NCBI GenBank assembly: GCA_003133345.1
Contig: PKXB01000059.1
Span: forward strand, 1 to 14,630
Direction: 5' to 3'
Origin: Hyphomicrobiales bacterium
GTDB taxonomy: Bacteria > Pseudomonadota > Alphaproteobacteria > Rhizobiales > Xanthobacteraceae
DNA length: 14,630 nucleotides
The position numbers were made by a program, and so were the translations under genes. The notes below the pieces were generated by a model, which saw only the letters and a list, made by a program, of their open reading frames with translations, was not told the DNA's origin and did not search any database. Shown here one piece after another: positions 7,045 through 14,518 of the stretch (position 1 is the stretch's first letter; each line of letters begins with the position of its first letter).

Positions 7045-7824
7045 TTGGCGTTCGAGACCATTGTTTACGAAGAAGAAGGGCCGATCGGGACGATCACGAT
7101 TAATCGGCCCGACGACGGCAACATGTTCACGCCGGTGATGTGTCACGAAATCCGTGACTGTATCGAAGGCGTCCGGCGTGAGACGCGCACCCGGGTGCTG
7201 GTGCTCACCGGCGCCGGCGACCGTTTTTTCTGCATCGGCGGTCGCAAGGACGGCATGGAAAAAACGATCCTGTATGCCGGAACCTTGCCGACGTTGGAAA
7301 TGTACGAAGCGATCGACAAACTGCAGAAGCCAGTCATTGCCAGCGTCAATGGCTACGCTGTCGGCGGCGGCAATGTGCTGCAGATGGTTTGCGACATAAC
7401 AATCGCAAAGGAAAGCGCGATCTTCCGCCAGGTCGGCCCGATGATGGGCTCATTCGATGCCGGCTATGGCACCTGGTATTTGGAAGATCTTGTGGGCAAG
7501 AAGAAAGCCAAGGAGATATGGTTTCTCAATCCTAAGATTACAGCACGCGAAGCTTTGGCACTCGGCCTGATCAACACGGTGGTCCCCGACGACAAGCTCA
7601 AGGAAGAGACACGACGTCTGGCATTGGAAATCTGCGAGCGCGGACCGTTTGCGCTGGCGTCGGTGAAGGCCGCTTTCAATGCTAGGCACGGCGGCGTCAG
7701 CGGCCTCGCCCGGCTATCGCATGACTTGCTGTTGCGCTCGTATCTCGAGAGCGACGAAAGCCATGAACTGAGCGCATCGTTTGCCGAGCGCCGCAAGCCT
7801 GATCCGTCGAAGTTCGGGAGCTAA
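7045..7824 (+). CDS. MenB/BadI-like crotonase, probable ring-opening beta-ketoacyl-CoA hydrolase
   Basis: A 259-residue crotonase-fold enzyme. The start is TTG at 7045 with SD AAGGGGG at 7034-7039. It matches the MenB/BadI branch rather than classical hydratases: VNGYAVGGGNVL (101-112), then QVGPMMGSFDAGYG (129-142) and KKKAKEIWF (152-160). From memory, R. palustris BadI (2-ketocyclohexanecarboxyl-CoA hydrolase) reads closely alike through this stretch and through the tail ESDESHE...RRKPD, and has nearly the same length. D138 in GSFDAGYG corresponds to the MenB/BadI active-site aspartate. Classical hydratase glutamates are missing. The likely reaction is hydrolytic C-C cleavage of a cyclic beta-keto-CoA ester. 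An oddity is that the GGDQ that follows the oxyanion loop in BadI/MenB is GGRKDG here (65-70), suggesting a different ring substrate. A DHNA-CoA synthase role is unlikely, as no menaquinone genes are near. Confidence 0.82.
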   Translation: MAFETIVYEEEGPIGTITINRPDDGNMFTPVMCHEIRDCIEGVRRETRTRVLVLTGAGDRFFCIGGRKDGMEKTILYAGTLPTLEMYEAIDKLQKPVIASVNGYAVGGGNVLQMVCDITIAKESAIFRQVGPMMGSFDAGYGTWYLEDLVGKKKAKEIWFLNPKITAREALALGLINTVVPDDKLKEETRRLALEICERGPFALASVKAAFNARHGGVSGLARLSHDLLLRSYLESDESHELSASFAERRKPDPSKFGS

Positions 7825-7827
7825 TGG

Positions 7828-9447
7828 GTGCGGCCGTTCCTGACACTTCACCATCCTGCGCGCGCGCGCCGCTATTACGCCGAGGGAACGTGGCGGAACG
7901 ATACGTTTTATAGCCTGCTTGCGGGCCACGCGAAGGCGCGCCCGGATGCCGCCGCGCTGCGCGACGGCGGGCGGCGACTGGCGTGGCGTGAAGTCTTGGC
8001 CTGGGTCGATGGCATGGCGGCCGATCTGCGCCGGCACGGGCTCGTGGGCGGCGATCGCGTCTCGATCTGGATGTCCAACAAGCTTGAGACGATCATTACA
8101 TTTCTGGCCTGCGCGCGTGAGGGCTTTGCCTGCAATCCGTCGCTCCACCGCACCTATACTTGCGCGGAGATCGTGCAGCTGATCGATCGTCTGCAGGCCA
8201 AGGCGTTCGTCACCGAACCGGGCTGGGGCGCCGACCGCGCCAACGTCGATTTCGACGCCATGCTCGGGCAGGTCAGCTCGCTTCGCAATGTGTACAGCCG
8301 CGACACATTTCCGCAGGCGGGGCCGGCAATTTCAAAACCCGTCGAAGACCCCGACAAAGTCAGCTATCTCGCCTTCACGTCGGGCACGACGGGAACGCCG
8401 AAATGCGTGATGCATTCCGACAATACGTTGTTGGCGAATGCACGCGATCTGGTGCGCGATTGGGGGCATGGTCCACAAACCGTTCTGCTCAGCCTGTCGC
8501 CACTGTCGCACCACATTGCCTGGGTCGCGGTGGCGCAGTGGCTGCTGGCGGGATGTGAACTGGTGACCGACGACCCGCCGGCCGGAATGAGCCGCCTGGA
8601 TTGGATCATCGAGACAGGCGCGACCTATGTCATGGGCGTACCGACCCATGCGATTGACATGCTTTCGGAGCAACGCAAGCGCAACATCGCGCAAATGGGT
8701 GAGGTCAAATTGTTCTATATGGCAGGCTCGCCGATTCCACCCTCGGTGTGCGAGGCCTTCGTCCGGCAGGACATCAAGCCTCAGAACATATACGGCATGA
8801 CAGAAAGTTCGTCGCACCAATACACGCATCCCGATGATGATGAGGCAACGATCGTCAAGACTTGCGGTCGCGGGGGCCCGGCTTACGAGGTGCGTTTGTT
8901 CGATCCGCTCGATTCCGATCGTGAGGTTCCGCCAGGAACGGTCGGACAAATTGCCGGGCGCGGCGCGGCGTTGATGCTCGGCTATCTCGATAATCAGACG
9001 GCGACTGAACAAAGCTTCAACAGCGACGGTTGGTTTCTGTCGGGCGATCTCGGTGTGCTCGACGCTCGCGGCAATCTAAAGATCGAAGGCCGTCTCAAGG
9101 ATTTGATCATCCGCGGCGGCCACAACATCTATCCCTCCACGATCGAAGCGCTGGCGTTGCGGCATCCGGATGTTACGAAAGCGGCAGCCTTTCCAGTCCC
9201 CGACGAACGCCTCGGCGAACGTGTCTGCTTGGCGATTATCGGGACGACCGGCGGCGAGGCACTATTGCAGCACCTGCATGGCGAAGGACTGTCGAAATAC
9301 GATATGCCTGAATTCTTTATTCGCGTGGACGCCTTCCCGCTGACCGCCAGCGGCAAGATTCTCAAGCGTGAACTGGTGCGAATGGTCAAGCGCGGCGAGC
9401 TCTCGCCGCAGCCGGTCCGCTTCGGCCGTTCGAAGGAGGTCGCCTGA
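7828..9447 (+). CDS. Acyl-CoA synthetase (AMP-forming), AliA-like carboxylate-CoA ligase
   Basis: A 539-residue ANL-family ligase that adenylates a carboxylic acid and transfers it to CoA in the cytoplasm. Core motifs: P-loop TSGTTGTPK (184-192), IYGMTES (321-327), GWFLSGDLG (401-409), hinge GRLKDLIIRGGHNIYPSTIE (421-440) and the C-terminal catalytic lysine K510 in PLTASGK. The start is GTG 7828, three bases after the previous stop; the ATG at 7824 is out of frame. Its C-terminus overlaps the next start (TGATG). Length and overall layout resemble AliA, the cyclohexanecarboxylate-CoA ligase of R. palustris, and medium-chain or aromatic acid ligases. Substrate cannot be fixed from motifs. The gene order argues for an alicyclic or branched carboxylic acid. 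Confidence 0.9.
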   Translation: MRPFLTLHHPARARRYYAEGTWRNDTFYSLLAGHAKARPDAAALRDGGRRLAWREVLAWVDGMAADLRRHGLVGGDRVSIWMSNKLETIITFLACAREGFACNPSLHRTYTCAEIVQLIDRLQAKAFVTEPGWGADRANVDFDAMLGQVSSLRNVYSRDTFPQAGPAISKPVEDPDKVSYLAFTSGTTGTPKCVMHSDNTLLANARDLVRDWGHGPQTVLLSLSPLSHHIAWVAVAQWLLAGCELVTDDPPAGMSRLDWIIETGATYVMGVPTHAIDMLSEQRKRNIAQMGEVKLFYMAGSPIPPSVCEAFVRQDIKPQNIYGMTESSSHQYTHPDDDEATIVKTCGRGGPAYEVRLFDPLDSDREVPPGTVGQIAGRGAALMLGYLDNQTATEQSFNSDGWFLSGDLGVLDARGNLKIEGRLKDLIIRGGHNIYPSTIEALALRHPDVTKAAAFPVPDERLGERVCLAIIGTTGGEALLQHLHGEGLSKYDMPEFFIRVDAFPLTASGKILKRELVRMVKRGELSPQPVRFGRSKEVA

Positions 9448-10214
9448 TGACCGTCCATCTTACCCGCCGGGAAGCGGTGGCCATCCTGACGCTCGATCGC
9501 CAGGAGGGACTCAATGCGCTCTCGTTCGCGATGTTGCGGGAGATCGGCGACGCCATCGATCAGGTCGCGCAATCGGACGCGCGGGCGCTGATCGTGACCG
9601 GAGCGGGCCCCAAGGCGTTCTGTGCCGGCGCCGACATCAAGGAGCTGCGCGGGCGCAGTCTGCTGGAGCAGAAGCGCGGCGCCGAGCTCGGCCAAGGCGT
9701 TTTCGCCAAGCTAGACGCTCTCGCGGTGCCGTCGATCGCGGTCATTAACGGTCATGCCTTCGGCGGCGGGCTCGAATTGGCAATGGCGTGTACGTTCCGC
9801 CTGGCCGCGTGCTACGCCAAGATGGGCTTGCCCGAGATCAAGCTCGGCTTGATCCCCGGTTATGGCGGTACGCAGCGCCTGCCGCGGCTAGTCGGCGAGG
9901 CGCGTGCCTTCGAAATCATCGCGACTGGCCGCACGGTGGATGCCGAAGAGGCGCTTCGCATCGGGCTGGTGCATCGGTTGATCGACGGCGATCCGCTCGA
10001 GGCCGGCATGGACTTTGCGCGTGAGATCACGGGATTCAGTCTGTCGACACTCGGATTTGCCCGCGCCGCGGTTCAGCGCGCGGCGCAGCTTTCGCTCAGC
10101 GAGGGCCTCAAGGCGGAAGCGGAGCTTTCGACGCTGGCCTACCGGACGGCGGATGCCGAAGAAGGCATGGCGGCCTTCGTCGAAAAAAGGAAACCGGATT
10201 TCCGCGATGCGTGA
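9447..10214 (+). CDS. Enoyl-CoA hydratase (classical crotonase, BadK-like role)
   Basis: A 255-residue hydratase that adds water across an alpha,beta-unsaturated acyl-CoA. Both catalytic glutamates are present: E110 in FGGGLELAMAC and E130 in GLPEIKLGLIPGYGGTQRL. The oxyanion-hole segment is FCAGADIKEL (58-67), and the tail is EKRKPDF. Unlike the crotonase at 7045, this one keeps the complete hydratase active site, so the two paralogues probably catalyse different steps: hydration here, ring hydrolysis there. The start ATG overlaps the ligase stop by one base, and the 3' end overlaps the SDR start by eight bases. In the proposed pathway it hydrates the cycloalkene carboxyl-CoA made by the acyl-CoA dehydrogenase. 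Confidence 0.93.
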   Translation: MTVHLTRREAVAILTLDRQEGLNALSFAMLREIGDAIDQVAQSDARALIVTGAGPKAFCAGADIKELRGRSLLEQKRGAELGQGVFAKLDALAVPSIAVINGHAFGGGLELAMACTFRLAACYAKMGLPEIKLGLIPGYGGTQRLPRLVGEARAFEIIATGRTVDAEEALRIGLVHRLIDGDPLEAGMDFAREITGFSLSTLGFARAAVQRAAQLSLSEGLKAEAELSTLAYRTADAEEGMAAFVEKRKPDFRDA

Positions 10215-10917
10215 TGGCTGGATCATAGTGACCGGCGCCAGTCGCGGCATTGGCGCGGCGATTGCCAGCGATCTGGCGCGCCGCGGTGCCAAGGTGACGG
10301 CGTTATCGCGGTCCGGAAATGTGTCCGCAGGTCTGCGTGGTATTGCCTGCGACGTGTCCGATGAGGCTGCGCTTGCCGCGGCATTCGAGACTCTGAGCAA
10401 GGACGGCCCCATCGTCGGCATCGTGAATAACGCGGGTCAGCATCGTGGTGGGCCCAGCGCTACGCTCACGGCCGGGGACTTCGAGAGCCTGATGCGACTC
10501 AACGCGACCTCGGTCTTCGTCGCAAGTCGCTTGGCCTATCCCTATCTCGTGAAAGCCGGCGGCGGGACGATCGTCAATATTGGCTCGTTCTTCGACAAGC
10601 TCGGCGTCGCCGAAAATCTCGCTTATTGTGCGTCGAAAGCCGCGGCCGGTGCGATCGCCCGCTGTCTGGCGGTTGAATGGGCGCGCGACAAAATCCGCGT
10701 GTTCAATGTCGCGCCGGGCTATATCGAGACCGATCTCAATCGCGAATGGCTGACAAGCGAGCGCGTTCAATCCTGGATCAAGCGCCGAGTGCCTGTCGGC
10801 CGGCCCGGCCAGCCGGACGAGGTCGCGCGGCTGGTGGGATGCCTGATGGCGGAAGACATTGGCTTTCTCACCGGCGAGACGATCTATATCGACGGCGCCC
10901 ACGGAATAAATCACTGA
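10207..10917 (+). CDS. Short-chain dehydrogenase/reductase (BadH-like role)
   Basis: A 236-residue classical SDR. The start ATG 10207 lies inside the hydratase gene; the longer frame back to 10015 is rejected because the fold begins at MRDGWIIVTGASRGIG. Motifs: nucleotide-binding TGASRGIG (9-16), acidic CDV (48-50), NNAG (74-77), and the catalytic tetrad N99, S127 in NIGSF, Y140 and K144 in YCASK. PGYIETDL follows as usual. It would oxidise the 2-hydroxyacyl ring CoA ester to the 2-keto ester with NAD(P)+, producing the substrate for the BadI-like hydrolase. It is slightly shorter than the usual 245-255 residues. A FabG-like reductase in the reverse direction cannot be excluded, but the gene set is catabolic. 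Confidence 0.9.
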   Translation: MRDGWIIVTGASRGIGAAIASDLARRGAKVTALSRSGNVSAGLRGIACDVSDEAALAAAFETLSKDGPIVGIVNNAGQHRGGPSATLTAGDFESLMRLNATSVFVASRLAYPYLVKAGGGTIVNIGSFFDKLGVAENLAYCASKAAAGAIARCLAVEWARDKIRVFNVAPGYIETDLNREWLTSERVQSWIKRRVPVGRPGQPDEVARLVGCLMAEDIGFLTGETIYIDGAHGINH

Positions 10918-12083
10918 TGAAAATCTTAAAGCAGCTTGAGCAGCGCCGTAAGTGGGCCGAGGACGAGCGGATCCTGCTCGATCAGGTGCGCCGCATTGCC
11001 GACACCGTCATTGCGCCGAACGCGGCGCGTTACGACCGCGAGGAGGCGTTTCCGCAAGCCAGTGTCGATGCTGTCAAGTCGCTCGGGCTCAATGCGATTT
11101 TCGTGCCGGAAGCCTATGGCGGCGCGCCGATGTCCTACCGGCTTTATCTCGCGGTCGTGCAAACGATCGCGGAAGCCTGTGCATCGACCGGTGTCATCTA
11201 TGCCACTAATTTCCATGGCATGAAGCCGCTGATTGATTTCGGCACCGAGGAGCAAAAGAAGCGCTTGCTGCCGCGCGTGGCCGCGGGAGCGCTCGCTTCG
11301 CTCGCCATCACGGAAGCGGCTGGCGGTTCCGACGCCACCGCCATGACGATGCGCTTCACGCCCGATGGTGACGACATTGTCGTCGACGGGAACAAGCTGT
11401 TCATAACCAGCGGCGACGTCGCCGATCTGTTGCTCGTGTTCGGGAAATGGAGCGAGATCGAGGATCCGAAGCAGGCCATTTCCTCACTCATTTTTGAGAA
11501 GGACACGCCGGGTTTCGAAGTGGTGCGCGTCGAGGAAAAGCTCGGCCACCGCGCCTCGTCGACGGCGACGCTCGCCTTTAACCAGTGCCGGGTGCCGCGC
11601 GCCAATCTTCTCGGCAAGCCCGGCGAGGGGCTTGCCCTGCTGCTGGCGTCTCTCAACAAGTCGCGACCGAGCATTGCGGCGCACGCGCTCGGAATTGCGA
11701 CCGCCGCCTTCAAGGACATGGTGGCCTATATGAATACGCGCGCCGTGGGCGGCCACCACGTCATCGATTTCCAGGCCAACCAGTTCCTTATCGCGGACCT
11801 CGCGGCCGAGCTGGCTATGACTGAGGCGTGGCTCGATTATGTCGCCAGTCTCATCGACGACGGCGCGACTGATTTTGGTTTAGAGGCATCGATCGCCAAG
11901 CTGCGGGCCAGCGATCTGGCCATGCGCATGACGACCGAGGCAGTGCAAATGCACGGTGGCTACGGCTATATCCGCGATTACCGTGTGGAGCGTTTGATGC
12001 GCGATGCAAAAATCACCCAAATCTGGGAAGGAACCAATCAGGTGCATCGGCAGCTGATCGGGCGGAGTTTTATCGAAAGATGA
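10917..12083 (+). CDS. Acyl-CoA dehydrogenase (FAD), AliB-like role
   Basis: A 388-residue flavoenzyme that puts a double bond alpha,beta to the thioester and passes electrons to ETF. Motifs: the FAD/substrate signature ITEAAGGSD (131-139), FITSGDVADLLLVFGK (equivalent of the usual WITN...V), QMHGGYGYIRDYRVERLMRDAKITQIWEGT, and the catalytic base E371 in WEGT at the position used by short/medium-chain and cyclohexyl dehydrogenases. The start ATG 10917 forms TGATG with the SDR stop; the frame open from 10677 is rejected since that part is SDR DNA in another frame. Its stop overlaps the next 47-codon frame (ATGA). In the suggested pathway it oxidises the saturated ring-carboxyl-CoA. Confidence 0.93.
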   Translation: MKILKQLEQRRKWAEDERILLDQVRRIADTVIAPNAARYDREEAFPQASVDAVKSLGLNAIFVPEAYGGAPMSYRLYLAVVQTIAEACASTGVIYATNFHGMKPLIDFGTEEQKKRLLPRVAAGALASLAITEAAGGSDATAMTMRFTPDGDDIVVDGNKLFITSGDVADLLLVFGKWSEIEDPKQAISSLIFEKDTPGFEVVRVEEKLGHRASSTATLAFNQCRVPRANLLGKPGEGLALLLASLNKSRPSIAAHALGIATAAFKDMVAYMNTRAVGGHHVIDFQANQFLIADLAAELAMTEAWLDYVASLIDDGATDFGLEASIAKLRASDLAMRMTTEAVQMHGGYGYIRDYRVERLMRDAKITQIWEGTNQVHRQLIGRSFIER

Positions 12084-12223
12084 CGTCGATCATTCGTACC
12101 GTTGGAGTTTGCGGAGCTGCGGGCACTATGGGTGCCGGCATTGCGATCATTGCCGCCGACACGTCGGCTTACGCGCCGGCGTGGCGCGCAGTCATTGCGA
12201 AAATGCGAGAGAAAACCTCGTGA
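12080..12223 (+). pseudogene. 47-codon remnant resembling the N-terminus of 3-hydroxyacyl-CoA dehydrogenase
   Basis: This small frame fills the gap between the acyl-CoA dehydrogenase and the racemase-like gene, overlapping both by four bases (ATGA at 12080, GTGA at 12220). It reads MTSIIRTVGVCGAAGTMGAGIAIIAA and then 21 residues ending AVIAKMREKTS. The first part matches the NAD-binding start of 3-hydroxyacyl-CoA dehydrogenase (GAGTMGAGIA), but with GAAGTMG in place of GAGTMG, so the glycine motif is disturbed. No catalytic part follows. The simplest reading is an internal, in-frame deletion of a full gene that kept both ends and therefore the coupling. A translated microprotein is possible. 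Over 27 bases around TMGAGIA it is 23/27 identical to the second, truncated dehydrogenase at 14327. Confidence 0.6.
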
Positions 12224-13335
12224 GACCGCTCCAAGGCGTGCTCGTTCTGGACTTTTCCACGCTACTGCCGGGGCCGATGGCGACATTGCTCCTGGCTGAA
12301 GCCGGCGCGGAAGTCGTCAAGATCGAGCGCCCGGGCAGCGGCGAGGAAATGCGCGGTTATGTCCCGCGTTGGGGCGCCGACAGCGTCAATTTCGCAATGC
12401 TCAATCGCGGCAAGAAAAGCGTCGCCCTCGACCTGAAGAATCCGAAACAACGCACCAAGCTGGACCCTTTGGTCGCACGTGCGGACATCATCGTCGAGCA
12501 GTTCCGGCCGGGTGTTATGCAACGGCTCGGGCTCGATTATGAAAGCGTCGTCAAGGTCAATCCGCGCATCATCTATTGTTCGATTACCGGCTACGGACAA
12601 ACCGGGCCGAAGCGCGATACCGCGGGGCACGACCTGAATTACATCGGCGATGCCGGTCTTCTTGCGTTGTCGATGGGGAACGGAGATCCGCCTGTGGTTC
12701 CGCCCGCGCTGATCGCCGATATTGCGGGTGGCGCTTACCCCGCAGTGATGAACATTCTGCTGGCCGTGACCGAGCGCGCTCAGACGGGCAAGGGCCGCTA
12801 TCTCGATATCGCCATGACCGACAACCTCTTCCCCTTCATGTATTGGGCGCTGGGCGAAGGGATCGCAACCGGTCAATGGCCGGGCAACAGCGGCAGCCTC
12901 GTGACGGGCGGGACCGCCCGGTATCGGCTCTATCCGACGCGCGACGGCCAAATCGTGGCTGCCGCGCCGATCGAGCAAAGGTTCTGGCAGAATTTCTGCG
13001 CCATCATCGGGCTTGAGCCGCAATATGCTGACGATAAGGATTCCGCCGCCACCGCGGCGCGGGTCGCCGAGATTATCCGCGGCAAAGATGCCGCGCATTG
13101 GGAAAAATTCTTTCAGGAGCAGGATTGCTGCTGCAGCGTAGTCAAGAGTGCGCGCGCGGCGATGACCGATCCGCAGTTCGTCGCCCGCGGTCTGTTCGCG
13201 CACAAGCTGAGTAACGCTCAAGGCCGAGTCATGCCGGCCCTTCCCGTTCCGGTGAGCGATGGTTTCCGCGGCTCGCCCGATACGCCCGTCCCGGCGCCGG
13301 GGCTGGGGGCCCACAACGCGGATTACATCAAATGA
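12220..13335 (+). CDS. CaiB/BaiF superfamily protein, alpha-methylacyl-CoA racemase-like
   Basis: A 371-residue member of the CoA-transferase III fold that probably acts as a racemase, epimerising the alpha-carbon of 2-methyl (or ring) acyl-CoA esters. The active-site residues fit AMACR rather than formyl-CoA transferase: H137-D138 in AGHDLNYIG, D167 in LIADIAGG and E252 in APIEQRF, matching the His-Asp, Asp and Glu of mycobacterial MCR. The start is GTG 12220, giving MRPLQGVLVLDFSTLLPGPMA; the frame opens at 12109, but that stretch has no homology to the family. It is coupled to the remnant upstream (GTGA) and to the next gene (ATGA). Racemases make both enantiomers usable by a stereospecific acyl-CoA dehydrogenase. 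True CoA-transferase activity remains an alternative. It differs clearly from the family III protein at 5777. Confidence 0.85.
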   Translation: MRPLQGVLVLDFSTLLPGPMATLLLAEAGAEVVKIERPGSGEEMRGYVPRWGADSVNFAMLNRGKKSVALDLKNPKQRTKLDPLVARADIIVEQFRPGVMQRLGLDYESVVKVNPRIIYCSITGYGQTGPKRDTAGHDLNYIGDAGLLALSMGNGDPPVVPPALIADIAGGAYPAVMNILLAVTERAQTGKGRYLDIAMTDNLFPFMYWALGEGIATGQWPGNSGSLVTGGTARYRLYPTRDGQIVAAAPIEQRFWQNFCAIIGLEPQYADDKDSAATAARVAEIIRGKDAAHWEKFFQEQDCCCSVVKSARAAMTDPQFVARGLFAHKLSNAQGRVMPALPVPVSDGFRGSPDTPVPAPGLGAHNADYIK

Positions 13336-14330
13336 GAGCGGTCTACGTTCATGCCTTTGCGCCATTTGAGACTGTTGGCGTTGAGGAGGTCCCCGATCCC
13401 CAGCCGGGTCCGGGCGAGATCGTGGTCGACGTGGTCGCCGCCGAAGTCAATTATCCAGATATGCTTGTCATTGCCGGGCAATACCAGTTCAAGCCGCCGC
13501 AGCCGTTCTCGCCGGGCAAGGCAGCGGCCGGGCGGGTTTCCGCGCTCGGCGCGGGCGTGCGCGACTTCGCGGTCGGCGACCACGTCGCCGTCCAGGTCGA
13601 ATATGGCGCTTATGCCGAGCGGCTGAAGGCGCGCGCGGTGAATTGCTTCAGGATGCCGGCGGGCATGCCGTTCCATATGGCGGCGGCGCTGGGACTCGCC
13701 TATCAGACCGCCTGGTTTGCGTTGAAGGATCGCGCCGCATTCAAGTCGGGCGAAATCGTCCTCGTGCTGGGCGCGGCCGGCGGCATCGGTATCGCGAGCA
13801 TTCAGCTCGCCAAAGCGTTCGGCGCCAAGATGGTCATCGCCGGCGTGCGCGGAGTGAGCAACGCGAAGGTGGCGAGCCAAGCTAGCGCCGATCACGTGAT
13901 CGATCTCGACGTTCCCGATGTGCAAGATCGGTTGCGCGAGAAGGTTCATGCGCTGACCGGCAAACATGGCGCCGACGTGGTCATCGATCCCGTGGGCGGC
14001 GACGCCAACGCCGCGGCCTTGCGGGCGCTGGCTTGGTGCGGCCGTATGGTCATTGTGGGCTTCGCCAGCAATCAGATTCCGGCCATCAAGGCCAACTATC
14101 TCCTGCTCAAGAATATTGCGGTCATCGGCCTCCAATGGTCGGATTATCGCGAGCGTACACCGGAGCGGGTGTGCGAAGCTCAGCGCGAGATTTTTACGCT
14201 CTATGAGCAAGGACGTCTCGACCCGCCGATTCGCGGGCGATTGCCGCTCGAGAAATTCGCCGATGGCTTGCGCGCACTGCGTGACGGCAAAGCGCAGGGC
14301 AAGATCATTCTTCAGGTGCGGCCGGAATGA
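13332..14330 (+). CDS. Zinc-independent MDR oxidoreductase, NADPH:quinone reductase-like
   Basis: A 332-residue medium-chain dehydrogenase/reductase. The N-terminal GroES-like domain runs to about residue 125, followed by a Rossmann domain with VLGAAGGIGIASIQLAKAFGA (145-165) and GADVVIDPVGGD. There is no structural zinc cysteine cluster, as in quinone reductases and enoyl-thioester reductases. The usual PGxExAG motif reads SPGKAAAG (60-67), so its glutamate is missing. The protein resembles the QOR-like proteins often found beside acyl-CoA racemases and dehydrogenases; it may reduce an enoyl-CoA or enone intermediate, but the substrate is not evident. The ATG at 13332 overlaps the racemase stop (ATGA), and its stop overlaps the next gene (ATGA). 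Confidence 0.88.
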   Translation: MRAVYVHAFAPFETVGVEEVPDPQPGPGEIVVDVVAAEVNYPDMLVIAGQYQFKPPQPFSPGKAAAGRVSALGAGVRDFAVGDHVAVQVEYGAYAERLKARAVNCFRMPAGMPFHMAAALGLAYQTAWFALKDRAAFKSGEIVLVLGAAGGIGIASIQLAKAFGAKMVIAGVRGVSNAKVASQASADHVIDLDVPDVQDRLREKVHALTGKHGADVVIDPVGGDANAAALRALAWCGRMVIVGFASNQIPAIKANYLLLKNIAVIGLQWSDYRERTPERVCEAQREIFTLYEQGRLDPPIRGRLPLEKFADGLRALRDGKAQGKIILQVRPE

Positions 14331-14518
14331 CGGCACATCCTCAGAGCGTTGTCGCCGTTCTCGGCGCTGGCACCATGGGTGCCGGTATCGCGCAGGCCGC
14401 GGCAAACGCCGGCGTGCGAGTTCTTCTCCATGACGCGAGCGCGAGCGCCGGCTGTCGGTTCCGAAAACTCCATCCATTTGATTCGCGATCGCCGGCGAAT
14501 CAGAACATGATTGCCTGA
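14327..14518 (+). pseudogene. 3-hydroxyacyl-CoA dehydrogenase, truncated by an insertion
   Basis: The N-terminal start of an NAD-dependent 3-hydroxyacyl-CoA dehydrogenase. It carries an intact dinucleotide-binding motif LGAGTMGAGIAQAAA (12-26) and VLLHDAS (32-38). Family similarity stops near residue 42. The remaining residues (CRFRKLHPFDSRSPANQNMIA) look unrelated, and the frame ends at 14518, where full-length proteins have 280 or more residues. A transposase frame begins at the same place, so an insertion sequence has probably split the gene; the rest would lie past the right edge. The ATG at 14327 is coupled to the previous gene (ATGA), placing it as the last known member of the operon. 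Confidence 0.75.

Noticed and set aside
12109..12219. Upstream start for the racemase-like protein
   Set aside because: The added residues (Cys, His and Arg-rich) are the 47-codon remnant in another frame; the GTG at 12220 fits the family start.
12262..13365. 367-codon minus-strand frame
   Set aside because: Antisense to the racemase-like gene; no recognisable domain.
12080..14518. The two dehydrogenase fragments as halves of one split gene
   Set aside because: Both are N-terminal pieces with the same TMGAGIA motif, so they come from two genes or a duplicated one.
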